The position numbers and the translations under genes are program-made. This document shows positions 9,956-19,103 of a stretch of DNA of 64,000 bases, one piece after another; within the stretch, counting starts at the first letter, position 1; each line of letters starts with the position of its first letter. The stretch lies in contig CALSNM010000015.1 in NCBI GenBank assembly GCA_943787725.1, positions 1 through 64,000 on the forward strand, read 5' to 3'. Source of the stretch: an uncultured Flavobacteriales bacterium. Its GTDB lineage: Bacteria; Bacteroidota; Bacteroidia; Flavobacteriales_D; Parvicellaceae. The notes below the pieces were generated by a model. That model was not told the origin of the DNA. It made no database searches and worked only from the letters and a program-made list of their open reading frames with translations.

Positions 9956-9970
9956 TCGAGTACCTTTTTT
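9937..9970 (-). terminator. Intrinsic terminator of the large protease gene
   Basis: GGTACTC (9946-9952) pairs with GAGTACC (9958-9964) around a 5-base loop. On the minus strand nine T follow the stem. It sits 24 bases after the stop of the 1636-residue protease gene. An A tract opposite makes it potentially bidirectional. Confidence 0.8.
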
Positions 9971-9993
9971 AATAAAAATTATAAGCAATTTTA

Positions 9994-12900
9994 TTATCTG
10001 ATAAAAGATATTCTTTTAGTTATACTTTCGTTATTAGTTTTAATATTAACAAAATAAAAACCTTCGGCATTGTCGTTTAAGTTGAACTCGATAACTGAAC
10101 TTGATGTATTATTCATTGTTTTAGACGCTAGAAGTTCCCCAATTGTATTGAATATTCTAATTTCAACATCTTGTTCTATTGCGAAATTAAGACTTAAATT
10201 AAATTCACCATTGCTTGGATTTGGATAAAGGTTAACAGATTCTTCTAAATTAACTTCTTCTAGTCCTGTAAAACCAACATTAATCGTAATTGTGTCAGAT
10301 GATGAACAGTTACCTAATGTACCCGTCAGTATCACTGTATAAGTACCAGCTGATGTATATGTGTGTGAAGGGCTCCCTAGAGTAGAAGATGTACCGTCAC
10401 CAAAACTCCAAGAGTAAGAAGTTGCGCCGGACCCAGCATTACTAAAATTGATTGTTCCACCAGCAACAATTAAAGTTTGGTCTGATCCAGCAATAATAAC
10501 TGGCGCTAAATTAACAGATATGGTTGTTGATACAGCGGCTCCTTGACATACTCCGTTTGATCCAATTACCGTATAGGTAGTTTGGTTTGTTGGAGACACT
10601 GTAATAGATGCAGATGTAGCACCCGTATTCCAATTGTATGACTGAGCTCCAGATGCTGCTAGTGTTAAGCTTTCTCCAGCACAAATAACGGGGTTTGAAG
10701 GTGTTATTATTACTGTAGGCTCAGTTTCCACTGTTATTGTTACACTTGCGGTTTCAGTACATGCACTTCCGTCAACCATAGTAACTGTATAAGTAGTCGT
10801 GCTAGCCGGTGATGCAACCTGCGTTGCACCTGTACCTAAGCCACCATCCCATGTGTAAGTCCCTCCGGAACCAGCTCCACCACTAGTTATAGTAGCAGAG
10901 TTTCCGAAACAGATTGTTTGGTTTGAAGAAATGGTCGGAGTAAACCCACCCGTATTCGTTATGGTAGATGTATTGGTTCCTTGACAACCATTAATGTCTT
11001 CAATAACAACATTATACGTTCCTGCAGATAATCCGGCAAAACTTCCAGAAGATTGGAATGTTGCTCCACCATCAATACTGTATTGATACGGTGCAGAACC
11101 TCCTGTTCCTGTAAGAATCATCGATCCATTTGTAGCAGCACATGTTTCATTCACTGGTGCAGCAGTAGTTGTAACTGTTCCTGTTCCAGTAATTATTTCA
11201 GTACTTACCACGGAAGTACATCCATTTGCATCCATTGCTATAACTTGGTATGTATTGGCTGTCAATCCCGCAAAGTTTCCAGAAGATTGGTACCCCCCTC
11301 CGTTATCAATACTGTACGTGTAAGGAGCAGTTCCACCTGTTGCAGTTGCGCTAATAGTACCATTGTTTGCACCACAAGAAGCATTAGTTGCTGAGCTTGT
11401 ATGCGCAACAGCGGTGGGCTCTGTAATTGTTATGGAGCTTGCAACCGAAGTACAACCACCAGCATCTTGAACTACTACATTATAAGTTCCAGCGCCTAAT
11501 CCTGTTGTTGTGAATGGGCTAGGACCAGAGGTAAATGTTGATCCTCCATCTATACTGAAACTAAATGGAGCTGTACCAGCAGCTTCAGTAGTAATTGAAC
11601 CATCGACAGTGTTGCTACATGTAGCATTTGAAGATGTAGATGTTTCTGTTGGAGCAGTAGGGTTACTTAAAGTAACTGTTTCAGTTCCTTGACAAGTGTT
11701 TGCATCTTCAACTACGATGCTATAGCTTCCTGTCCCTAAACTAGCGAAAGAGTAAGGGGTAGTCCCTGAATTGAAAGTTATTCCACCATCACTACTAAAT
11801 ATGTAAGGTCCAGATCCGCCTGAAACAGAGGTCACTATTGATCCATCGTTTACACCACAACTTGGGTCTGTGGTAGTTGAACTTACCGTCAGTGTAATAC
11901 CAGCTACGGTTAATGTTGCCGAAGATGTACCTTGGCATCCAGTACCATCTGCAGAAACAATGTTATAAGTGCCAGCAGATAATCCAGTGAAAGTATCTCC
12001 AGATTGGAAAGTTATTCCACCATCAATACTATAAGTGTAAGCCGGCGAGCCTCCTGAGGTTGCAACAACTATTTGTCCGTCATTGTTTGCACATCCTGGG
12101 TCTGTTAAATTGCTAGTTACGCTTAACGTTCCAGTTCCTGGAATTAAAGTAGCCAAAAATGTTCCTTGACAGCCATTCGCATCTTCTGATACAACAGTAT
12201 ATACCCCATCTGTTAACCCTGTAAATGTATTACTAATTTGGAATGTTGTCCCGCCATCAATACTATATGTGAATGGAGAAACACCTCCAGTGGCAGCAAC
12301 AATAATTTGGCCATCATTTCCAGCACAACCGGGATCGGTAGTAGCCGCATTTGTGGTGGGCCCAGAGGTAATAACGATTTCAACACTATCTATTGCTTGT
12401 CCATCACAAGAACCATCTTGAATAAGGAAAGCGGTATAATTGCCCGAAGTAGCAAAAGTTACTGTTTCGTTTGCATTTGTTGAAGTTGATGGCGTACCAC
12501 CATTAAAAACCCAAGTAGTTCCTGTTACATTTGTTCCTGATGAAGTAAAGTCAATTGAACTTCCCGCACATGTAGTAGTTATATTTGAGCTTGCAGACCC
12601 ACTAACCGGCACATCCGTTACGTAAGGAGTAATGTAAAGTGAATAAGGATTACCCCATGCACCAGCGAAGTCGTTCCATGAGTTGTCAGACCATTCTTCC
12701 CAAGCAGAGTTTGGAGTTGGATCAGTAGTAGAGTTAGAAACAATTCCTAAAGAATCATTTGCTCCAAATCCGTTCATTGTAATTCCACAATAGAAAGGTG
12801 CTCCACCAACATTAATTGCTGAAGGAAATGATACTTGTAAAACTCCTTGTCCACCGTTTCCAGCAAGTGCAGCATCTAAATCTGCCAAAGAGACATTAGT

Positions 12901-14904
12901 GGTTCCTATAATGTTTCCTGGAGTTCCAGCATTATCATCCCATACGTTAAAATCTACTGTAGCACCTGCTCCACCATCATAAACACCATAGAAGTATACG
13001 GCCATTCCGTTGACATGTGTGTTTGGAGCATAGTTACTATATGCTTCGGCCTTAGAAATGTCAAAATATTCATTCCAACCAGCTACATAACCTCCTGCTG
13101 TACCATATACATTTAATACATCAGTATCTGCAATGTTTAAAAGAGTGTCACAACCTAAAGAAGCCGTAACGTTTATATTCACTGTAGTTGTACAAGAACC
13201 TTGAGCGTTAGAAGCGATTAATTCAACTTCATATGTTCCAATTGTAGAATAAGTAACAGCTCCTGGGTTTTGCGCTGTAGATGATACAGGAGATACACCA
13301 CCTAGTGATGTGTTGTCAAAATTCCAAGCCCAAGTATCAGGAACTCCACTGGAACCATCAGCAAATGTGACAGTTCCTCCTGCAGTAATTGCAGTAGAAC
13401 TAGCAGTAATTCCGCAAGTTGGTGCAACAGGAGTACAAGGCTGATATGTTCCGTCCATAGTTATTGCACCTGTATTACCAGGATCTAACCAAGGCTTTAA
13501 TTGGGCAGTGGCAGCAGAGCCACATTGATCCCAGTTTGTGTACATTTTTCCGTATGAATCTGACTGATTAGGAGCAGAACAAAATGAAGAACCTCCTGAA
13601 AGTTGTCCAACAAATCTTCCATTGTTATCAAATATAGGAGAGCCTGAAGAACCACCTTCAGTAACTCCATGGCCATTTGTTGTAGAAGACCAATTAACAC
13701 TCCAATGGGTTCCAAAAGGACCTCCATTGTAGCTCGAGCTACTTAACGAGCTCGTGTATGTAGATATTTTTTTAGCACTTCCTGCAGGGTGGTGAACACC
13801 AACACCAGAAGTTGCGGCTGTATTAGATCTATTCCAACCATTGTAATAAGCGTTGTAGGAAGATGGCGGTTCAGAGGATAATTCTACTAAATAAAAGTCA
13901 GAACCAGCCAATTGATTACTACCCGGAGGGTTGTTTAACGTGCCATTCCCAGATGAGGCTACTACCGTTCCGCCAGTCATTGTTTGGTTTCCTGGAAAAG
14001 GGTCTGAAGAATTACCTGTACCTGGGGAGCATGATGATTTTTGGTAATTCCAGTACCATACTGTTGAATTGATATTATCACCTGCATTTGGTTCTCCACA
14101 ATGCCAAGCAGAAATAATGTAAGGAGTACAGTCCGCCGCAGTGTTGTTTATCATTGAAGCTGTACATATAGCAGTTCCACCTCCACTAGAAAATGTATAC
14201 CAAACAACAGCATCTATTTGTTCACTCCATCCATTACTTTCAGGCGTACAAGCAACATCTACTTGACAGTTCTCAGCTTTGTTTAATCCATATGTAAGAA
14301 CACCATCTCTAGCCAATGCAATTTGGTTGACAAAATCCTCAACTCCTCTATAGAAGTAAACTACTTCTTTTATTTCTAGTGCAGGCAACCCAATTGTTCC
14401 AGGTGCTTCGTAATACTCAATGGTAATAGTTTCACCTTCTATCATTTGAGTAGCTCTTATTTGGTTTTGTACGTTATTTTCAGCAGTAAATGCGCCAATA
14501 ACATGATCTTTGGTTTCGTTGTAAATAAAAACTTGTCCTCCAATAGGTACATAAAAATTGTTGTAGTATAAACCAAGCGCCATTGCATCGTCTGAATGAA
14601 CAACCAACCTCCATAACCTTCCTCCATTTGGCAAGTTTTGCCATTTACCAGAATTGTTCACATTTAGGTTGACAGGAAGATTAACACCTACTCTATATTT
14701 TTGTCTGGGATCATTAACTGCATCTTCTGCCGCAAGCACATTTAAGTCGGGGTTTTGTAATGTTATGGTTGCAGAAGTCTTGTTTTGAAATTGAATACTA
14801 TTTGTAAATGAATAAGGAATTCCTCCTTGACTAATTTGAGCAGATAATGTCGACGAAAACATCAACAGCAATATGGCAATTAAGCCTATCGATATATTTT
14901 TCAT
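9994..14904 (-). CDS. Secreted lysyl-endopeptidase-like protease with PKD and SprB repeats and T9SS sorting domain
   Basis: Predicted extracellular or surface-attached serine protease of 1636 residues. A signal peptide (residues 1-22) precedes a trypsin-like domain related to Achromobacter lysyl endopeptidase. H268 (in SAWHCG), D336 (in GSDFYLVEL) and S420 (in EGGSSGSPIF) form the apparent catalytic triad. It is followed by a PKD domain (about 495-575), a carbohydrate-binding-like or adhesion region (about 585-770), a second Ig/PKD-like unit, six SprB-type repeats (about 850-1315), Ig-like units, another PKD (WSFGDGTSS) and a C-terminal T9SS type A domain (LYPNPSNGEF to the final KRISFIR). 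Cleavage after lysine is inferred from family resemblance only. A terminator follows. A small lysine-rich gene lies 41 bases upstream. Confidence 0.92.
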   Translation of the reverse strand: MKNISIGLIAILLLMFSSTLSAQISQGGIPYSFTNSIQFQNKTSATITLQNPDLNVLAAEDAVNDPRQKYRVGVNLPVNLNVNNSGKWQNLPNGGRLWRLVVHSDDAMALGLYYNNFYVPIGGQVFIYNETKDHVIGAFTAENNVQNQIRATQMIEGETITIEYYEAPGTIGLPALEIKEVVYFYRGVEDFVNQIALARDGVLTYGLNKAENCQVDVACTPESNGWSEQIDAVVWYTFSSGGGTAICTASMINNTAADCTPYIISAWHCGEPNAGDNINSTVWYWNYQKSSCSPGTGNSSDPFPGNQTMTGGTVVASSGNGTLNNPPGSNQLAGSDFYLVELSSEPPSSYNAYYNGWNRSNTAATSGVGVHHPAGSAKKISTYTSSLSSSSYNGGPFGTHWSVNWSSTTNGHGVTEGGSSGSPIFDNNGRFVGQLSGGSSFCSAPNQSDSYGKMYTNWDQCGSAATAQLKPWLDPGNTGAITMDGTYQPCTPVAPTCGITASSTAITAGGTVTFADGSSGVPDTWAWNFDNTSLGGVSPVSSTAQNPGAVTYSTIGTYEVELIASNAQGSCTTTVNINVTASLGCDTLLNIADTDVLNVYGTAGGYVAGWNEYFDISKAEAYSNYAPNTHVNGMAVYFYGVYDGGAGATVDFNVWDDNAGTPGNIIGTTNVSLADLDAALAGNGGQGVLQVSFPSAINVGGAPFYCGITMNGFGANDSLGIVSNSTTDPTPNSAWEEWSDNSWNDFAGAWGNPYSLYITPYVTDVPVSGSASSNITTTCAGSSIDFTSSGTNVTGTTWVFNGGTPSTSTNANETVTFATSGNYTAFLIQDGSCDGQAIDSVEIVITSGPTTNAATTDPGCAGNDGQIIVAATGGVSPFTYSIDGGTTFQISNTFTGLTDGVYTVVSEDANGCQGTFLATLIPGTGTLSVTSNLTDPGCANNDGQIVVATSGGSPAYTYSIDGGITFQSGDTFTGLSAGTYNIVSADGTGCQGTSSATLTVAGITLTVSSTTTDPSCGVNDGSIVTSVSGGSGPYIFSSDGGITFNSGTTPYSFASLGTGSYSIVVEDANTCQGTETVTLSNPTAPTETSTSSNATCSNTVDGSITTEAAGTAPFSFSIDGGSTFTSGPSPFTTTGLGAGTYNVVVQDAGGCTSVASSITITEPTAVAHTSSATNASCGANNGTISATATGGTAPYTYSIDNGGGYQSSGNFAGLTANTYQVIAMDANGCTSVVSTEIITGTGTVTTTAAPVNETCAATNGSMILTGTGGSAPYQYSIDGGATFQSSGSFAGLSAGTYNVVIEDINGCQGTNTSTITNTGGFTPTISSNQTICFGNSATITSGGAGSGGTYTWDGGLGTGATQVASPASTTTYTVTMVDGSACTETASVTITVETEPTVIITPSNPVICAGESLTLAASGAQSYNWNTGATSASITVSPTNQTTYTVIGSNGVCQGAAVSTTISVNLAPVIIAGSDQTLIVAGGTINFSNAGSGATSYSWSFGDGTSSTLGSPSHTYTSAGTYTVILTGTLGNCSSSDTITINVGFTGLEEVNLEESVNLYPNPSNGEFNLSLNFAIEQDVEIRIFNTIGELLASKTMNNTSSSVIEFNLNDNAEGFYFVNIKTNNESITKRISFIR
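10960..12350 (-). repeat. Six tandem SprB-type repeats within the protease gene
   Basis: Six units of about 75 residues share the pattern C-x-x-x-(N/D)-G-x-I ... GG-x-x-P-(Y/F)-x-(Y/F)-S-(I/S)-D-x-G ... G-x-Y-x-(I/V)-V-x-(E/D)-(D/A)-x-x-(G/T)-C. This is the unit of the Flavobacterium gliding adhesin SprB. The DNA of the units is clearly related but diverged, so there are no long perfect direct repeats. Confidence 0.85.
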
Positions 14905-14945
14905 GGATTAATTTTTGTTAGGTAATAGGTTGGCTGTAATTTAGA

Positions 14946-15176
14946 TTATTTTTTTGGCTTAATGGCAACTGTTTTTTTTACAACTTTTTTCTCTTCTTTT
15001 TTTGTGGTATTTGTTTTTGAAGTAATCGGTTGCTTTTTTAATAGTTTAATGGGTGCTTTTTTCGCTAAAACAACATTTTTTCTTTCAATTTTTGCTTGTT
15101 TTTTTTCAATGGTTTGTCCCTTGATAGAACTTGAAAGAAGGCAAATACCTCCAATTAATACAATGAGAGTTTTCAT
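14946..15176 (-). CDS. Small lysine-rich secreted protein of unknown function
   Basis: A 76-residue protein with a signal peptide (residues 1-20, hydrophobic VLIGGICLL core). The mature part is almost entirely polar and carries about 20 lysines, many as KK pairs, including the C-terminal PKK. No known domain is recognised. It lies 41 bases upstream of the predicted lysine-specific protease on the same strand, with no terminator between, so co-transcription is likely. Possible roles include nucleic-acid or polyanion binding at the cell surface, or a substrate or decoy for the protease; all are guesses. Low complexity leaves some risk that it is not a real gene. Confidence 0.55.
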   Translation of the reverse strand: MKTLIVLIGGICLLSSSIKGQTIEKKQAKIERKNVVLAKKAPIKLLKKQPITSKTNTTKKEEKKVVKKTVAIKPKK

Positions 15177-15539
15177 AATTGAATAAATTTTATTGGGTTT
15201 ATTTTTGTTTCAAAACATAAATGTATAAAATTATTTTCATAAAATCAAACATAACAAATACAGGAAAATAAGTTTAAAAAAGTAAAATACATTGATAAAC
15301 GAATCATTTTTAATGATAAATGATAAAATGCAGATAATATTAACTTGCTTATTACAAGTAAGTTGAAAAGTAGTAAATCAAGTTGTGTGACAACTGTAAA
15401 AAAAAGGAACAGATAGCTATGTAATAAACATGGTATGGTAATTAGTTATATTAGGTATCAAATTATCGAGTTTATTTTAATGGGGGGTGATAATAATAAA
15501 TACCTAAATTTGAATCAGGATAATAAATCAAATAAGTCT
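15177..15539. other. Divergent intergenic region, about 360 bases
   Basis: AT-rich stretch between the minus-strand small secreted protein and the plus-strand response regulator; it should hold both promoters. No exact TAnnTTTG box was found on either strand. A one-mismatch TACATTTA lies on the minus strand near 15215-15222. A partly palindromic element around 15343-15366 contains ACTTG/CAAGT arms and could be an operator. No gene is seen here. Confidence 0.4.
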
Positions 15540-16241
15540 ATGAAAAAAAGAATATTATTGGTTGAAGATGAAGAGCACTTGCATGAAGCAATTAGATTGA
15601 ACCTTGAAATAGAGAACTACGATGTTGTGTCTGTTTTTAAAGGAAAAGAAGCCATTAATAAATTTAGGCAAGGCAGATATGATTTAATTGTTTTGGATAT
15701 TATGCTTCCGGAAGTAAATGGCTTTGATATTTGTCAAACGATTAGACTGGAAGATAATCATACACCTATTCTGTTTTTGACTGCCAAAAATTCAGCTCAA
15801 GATAGAGTAAAAGGTTTAAAAATAGGCGGAGATGATTACTTGGCAAAGCCATTTAATTTGGAAGAATTTATATTAAGAGTTCAAAAATTAATACAACGAA
15901 CATCTACTTCTGAATCGTTGGATACTAATTTAGAAACATTTAAAATCGGTGGGTCCAAAATCAACTTTAAATCGTTTGAAGTGGTGGATGAAGATGGTGT
16001 TTTGCATAAATTAACCCAAAGGCAAATAAAATTATTAAAATTATTAATTGATAAAAAAGATGAAGTTGTTAGTCGACAAGAGATACTTGAGAAAGTATGG
16101 GGGTATGACGTTTATCCTTCAACAAGAACTATTGATAATGTAATACTGTCATTTCGTAAGGTTTTCGAGAAGAACGTTGATGCTAATACTTACCTCAAAT
16201 CCGTTAGGGGTGTGGGTTACAAGTTTACTCCTGAAAAATAA
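15540..16241 (+). CDS. OmpR/PhoB-family DNA-binding response regulator
   Basis: Two-component transcription factor of 233 residues. The receiver domain shows the acidic pair D10-E11, phospho-acceptor D53 (VLDIMLP), a threonine in FLTAK and the lysine in LAKPF. The C-terminal winged helix has the usual TRTIDNVILSFRK recognition helix and RGVGYKF ending. I chose the ATG at 15540 because the conserved KKRILLVEDEE strand begins there. An in-frame ATG at 15480 would add 20 low-complexity residues. No histidine kinase is adjacent, so it is an orphan in this window. Two terminator-like hairpins follow. Confidence 0.93.
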   Translation: MKKRILLVEDEEHLHEAIRLNLEIENYDVVSVFKGKEAINKFRQGRYDLIVLDIMLPEVNGFDICQTIRLEDNHTPILFLTAKNSAQDRVKGLKIGGDDYLAKPFNLEEFILRVQKLIQRTSTSESLDTNLETFKIGGSKINFKSFEVVDEDGVLHKLTQRQIKLLKLLIDKKDEVVSRQEILEKVWGYDVYPSTRTIDNVILSFRKVFEKNVDANTYLKSVRGVGYKFTPEK

Positions 16242-16296
16242 AATATGAAATACTAAGGCAACCATTTGTATTTATTTACGTCTATATAATAGTAAT

Positions 16297-16328
16297 AAAA
16301 AAGCAAGAACCGCTAACTCTTGTTTTTT
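16297..16328 (+). terminator. Intrinsic terminator after the response regulator
   Basis: An A6 tract and CAAGA (16304-16308) pair with TCTTG (16318-16322), followed by six T. The 9-base loop and short stem make it moderate in strength. Confidence 0.6.
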
Positions 16329-16353
16329 GATGGTTTTATATTTTCCTTGCAAA

Positions 16354-16383
16354 CAGTCCTAAGGTTCCCCAATCTTAGGATTG
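16354..16383 (+). terminator. Second hairpin, possible backup terminator
   Basis: CAGTCCTAAG (16354-16363) pairs with CTTAGGATTG (16374-16383) with one G-T pair and a 10-base loop, followed by a T-rich but broken tail. It is strong as a hairpin and weaker as a terminator. It could also act in the leader of the next gene. Confidence 0.45.
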
Positions 16384-16498
16384 TTTATTTTACCGCTTTT
16401 CGATGTTCCTAAAAATTGTTAAACAAACTATTGTTTTGAAGTAAAAGTGTATCTTGCTTTTCGCAAACTAGGTTAGTAACTAATTTAAATCATAGCAT

Positions 16499-17528
16499 AT
16501 GAAAATTAACAACTTATTGCTGGTAGGTATATTGAGTGTCGTATTTCTTGTCATTTCCTTTTTTTATGCCCAAAGTATAATTGAATATGGCAAAAGTTAT
16601 AAAGATACTATGCATGAGCACGTTGAGGTGTTAGATTTTAATAAGCGGCTATTAAGTTCAAAAGAATGGCTTGCCAGTGGATTTAATAGTGATTATGAAT
16701 GGGATAAAAAGAGGGTAGCGTCTGAATCATTGTTAAGAGAAGCGGAGAGCCGAATATGGCTCTGCTATTAATGAATCTAAACACCTCATTTACATGTCTA
16801 TCGGTTTCTTTTTTGTTGTATTTGCATTGTATGTCCGAGGTGAATATTTTCGGAAAGCAATGGCAGGTTGTTTGTTGGCTTTGTCAATCTGCTATTTGTA
16901 TATTGGAATATTTACACCTATGCTTGAGATAAGTGCATTTTCAGAAGATTTGACTATTCCCATTGAGCTTGACACAGAGTTAGTTTCCGTACCTATTAGC
17001 GAAGGGCTTAATTATGCCAGTGAATTAACCAAGGAGTATACAGGATTAGATTTAGGTACAACTGATCCAGTTGATTATTCCTTATTTAAAAAGGATGTTG
17101 TATTCAAAGGAAAAACATATTACTTTCATCAAAGTAAGTCAATCGCCGATTTAATTGGAATTTTACTTAAAGATAAGAATTATGTGGTTGCATGGGCTAT
17201 ACTTGCTTTTAGTGTCTTGCTTCCGGTTCTAAAAATAATAATCACGTTGCTAATTACTTTTATCAAGCCATTTAGAAAGAATAGTGGTTTTTTAGTCTTT
17301 GTTAAAGTAATTGGAAAATGGAGTATGGCTGATGTTTTTGTAGCTTCTTCATTTTTAGTTTTTCTGTCGTTTAATAATATGAATGTTGGCGTGCAAAATG
17401 ACAGTAAAGTACTATTTGGGTTGTACTTTTTTCTTGCTTACGTGGTAATTTCAATTATAGCTTCAATTTTTGTCTGGTTTGCTATAAGTAGAAATGCTAA
17501 GATTAAGCTTTACGAATTAGCTGCATAG
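16499..17528 (+). pseudogene. pqiA: PqiA-family membrane protein, frameshifted
   Basis: Integral membrane protein of the paraquat-inducible protein A family. In proteobacteria this family is linked to lipid transport across the envelope. The first frame (16499-16771) has a membrane helix and a short soluble part. The second frame (about 16760-17528) has four further membrane helices and the family signature region (YYFHQSKSI, KWSMADVF, GLYFFLAYVV). The second frame can be read upstream as EYGSAINESKHLIY, so one surplus base near 16750 joins the two. No MCE-domain partner (PqiB) is seen nearby. It is followed after 4 bases by the CoA-binding gene. Confidence 0.75.
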
Positions 17529-17532
17529 AATA

Positions 17533-17896
17533 ATGGATAAAATAACCTTAGTTTTCGGTGCTAGTTTGAAGCCAGAAAGGTATTCAAACAAGGCGATTCA
17601 TGCTTTAATTGATAAAAATTATGGTGTTGTGGCCTTTGGATTGAGAGTAGGAAATATTCGAGGGGTAGAGGTTCATAATAAATTGCCGCTGAAAATTGCT
17701 ATTGATACTGTAACTTTATATTTAAATGCGGGTAGACAAAAAGAGTACTATAGTTACTTGGTTGATTTGAAACCAAGAAGAGTTATCTTCAATCCGGGAA
17801 CAGAGAATTTTGAATTAATTTCGATTTTAGAAAAAGAAGGAATAATCGTCGGAAATCGCCTGCACCTTGGTTCTTTTGTCTATAGGAAACTATTAA
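17533..17896 (+). CDS. CoA-binding domain protein (YccU type), C-terminal frameshift
   Basis: Small Rossmann-fold protein of about 120 residues that binds CoA in characterised relatives; its physiological role is uncertain. The conserved N-terminus (TLVFGASLKPERYSNKA) and FNPGTENFELISILEKEGI are present. After this the expected ACTLVLLSIGNY ending, containing the conserved cysteine, is found one frame over and ends at 17896. One extra base near 17862 therefore breaks it. As it stands the frame runs on to 17961 with an unrelated tail that overlaps the next gene. It lies 4 bases after the pqiA-like gene, in an operon. Confidence 0.75.
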
Positions 17897-17905
17897 ATTT
17901 AATTT

Positions 17906-18284
17906 ATGTTAGCAGAATACGATTATCATTGTCCTCATTGCAACCAGTTGTTAAACGCTGATAATACGGTTATTTTTAAAATTGAAAAAAGTACGGGTGA
18001 AAAAGGGTTTTATTGATTTAAATCCAAAAGTGGGAGAGTATTCATATAAATGTGAACCAAATATGATTTTCGAAAATGGGGAAGAAATGGAGTTTTTCTG
18101 TCCGGCTTGTAAAGTAAATTTGAAATCTGAAAAATTCCCGAAATTTGTTGAGTTGCTATTACGTGTTTCCAGTAGTGTTCATTTTGAGATGCTCTTTTCC
18201 CGGGTTTTTGGTGATAAAAGAACTTATGTTATTACAGAAGATATGACCGAGAAGTATGGTGATAATCCCGAAGATTTGATTTAG
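17906..18284 (+). CDS. Zinc-ribbon protein of unknown function, frameshifted
   Basis: Protein of about 125 residues with two CxxC pairs, CPHC at residues 9-12 and CPAC near residue 65, as in a zinc ribbon. The ATG at 17906 opens a frame that stops near 17990. The rest (17982-18284, from GFIDLNPKVGEYSY on) is in the next frame, and removing one G from the GGG near 17989 joins them smoothly. The position directly after the CoA-binding gene suggests one operon (pqiA-like, CoA-binding, zinc ribbon). Function is unknown. Confidence 0.6.
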
Positions 18285-18331
18285 TTGTTTTCCAGGGTTT
18301 ACAGGTGGTTAACAAATAGGATTATTTATAC

Positions 18332-18360
18332 CTGATTAAATTCTATTAAAATCAGTTTTT
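18332..18360 (+). terminator. Intrinsic terminator after zinc-ribbon gene
   Basis: CTGATT (18332-18337) pairs with AATCAG (18350-18355), followed by five T. It overlaps the 3' end of the convergent rsmE gene. Confidence 0.5.
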
Positions 18361-19050
18361 GCTCTGAAACTTCATTATCGTGCATGCAACAATTCCAGCA
18401 GTTTCTGTTCTTAATCGGTTGTCGCCTAAACTTACGGCTGTGAAGCTATTCTTTAAAGCTAGTTCAATTTCATTTGGGCTAAAATCTCCTTCGGGACCAA
18501 TAATTATTAATTGATCTTTAGTGATGTCTGAATAATCTTTTAGTTCCTTTTTGTCTCCGTCTTCGCAATGTGCTATAAATCGATTTTTATATGTGTTTTC
18601 TTTTACAAACTCATTAAGTTTGATAGGAAGTGAAATTGTAGGTAGCCAAAGCCTTTGAGATTGTTTTAACGCAGATATGGCAACTTTATTCCATCTTTCA
18701 GTATTGAATTTTTTTCTCTCGGAATTTTCGCAAATTAAGGGAATGAAATGCGTGATTCCGATTTCAGTTGCTTTCTCCAGAAACCATTCTGTTCGGTCAT
18801 TATTTTTTGTAGGTGCCAGGGCTATGGCTATTTCGCAAGTTGGTTTTTCTTTGTAAACAATTGATTTAATTTGTATTTGACATCGCTTGGGGTGTGCGTC
18901 AGAGATTAAACCTTGCCCTTCAGATCCTTTTCCGTCAATAATTCTAACCACAGATCCTGAAGCCATGCGAAGTACTTTTATGGCATGCTTAGATTCAATT
19001 TCCGATAGCGTTACTTCATTTGATATTTTTTGGGTAAAAAAGGTGTGCAT
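18352..19050 (-). CDS. rsmE: 16S rRNA m3U1498 methyltransferase RsmE
   Basis: SPOUT-class methyltransferase that methylates U1498 of 16S rRNA. It has 232 residues, a normal length. The N-terminal PUA-like domain covers about residues 1-70. The SPOUT domain contains APTKNNDRTEWFLEKATEIG, ALKQSQR, the SAM-binding knot IIGPEGDFSPNE and the C-terminal LGDNRLRTETAG. It lies on the minus strand 53 bases after the TPR gene stop and is probably in the same transcript. The frame is intact although its neighbours carry indels. Confidence 0.95.
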   Translation of the reverse strand: MHTFFTQKISNEVTLSEIESKHAIKVLRMASGSVVRIIDGKGSEGQGLISDAHPKRCQIQIKSIVYKEKPTCEIAIALAPTKNNDRTEWFLEKATEIGITHFIPLICENSERKKFNTERWNKVAISALKQSQRLWLPTISLPIKLNEFVKENTYKNRFIAHCEDGDKKELKDYSDITKDQLIIIGPEGDFSPNEIELALKNSFTAVSLGDNRLRTETAGIVACTIMKFQSKN

Positions 19051-19103
19051 GACTGAAATAAAAAGAGGCTACTTTCACAACCTCCTTCTTATCCTAGTTT
19101 ATA

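Noticed and set aside
9920-9988. N-terminal extension of the thioesterase from the ATG at 9988
   Set aside because: It would translate the terminator hairpin and the promoter. The conserved fold starts after the ATG at 9919.
11053-11394. 113-codon plus-strand frame rich in Cys and Ser
   Set aside because: It is the antisense of the SprB repeats. Its low-complexity composition mirrors the repeat DNA and there is no start signal.
14962-15186. Plus-strand hydrophobic frame opposite the lysine-rich mini-protein
   Set aside because: The phenylalanine runs are just the complement of lysine codons. The minus-strand frame has a proper signal peptide, this one does not.
15435-15539. N-terminal extension of the response regulator
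   Set aside because: The 35 extra residues are outside the receiver domain and of low complexity. The ATG at 15540 starts the first beta strand.
17897-17961. Extended C-terminus of the CoA-binding protein
   Set aside because: The tail has no family similarity and overlaps the start of the zinc-ribbon gene. The expected ending is present one frame over.
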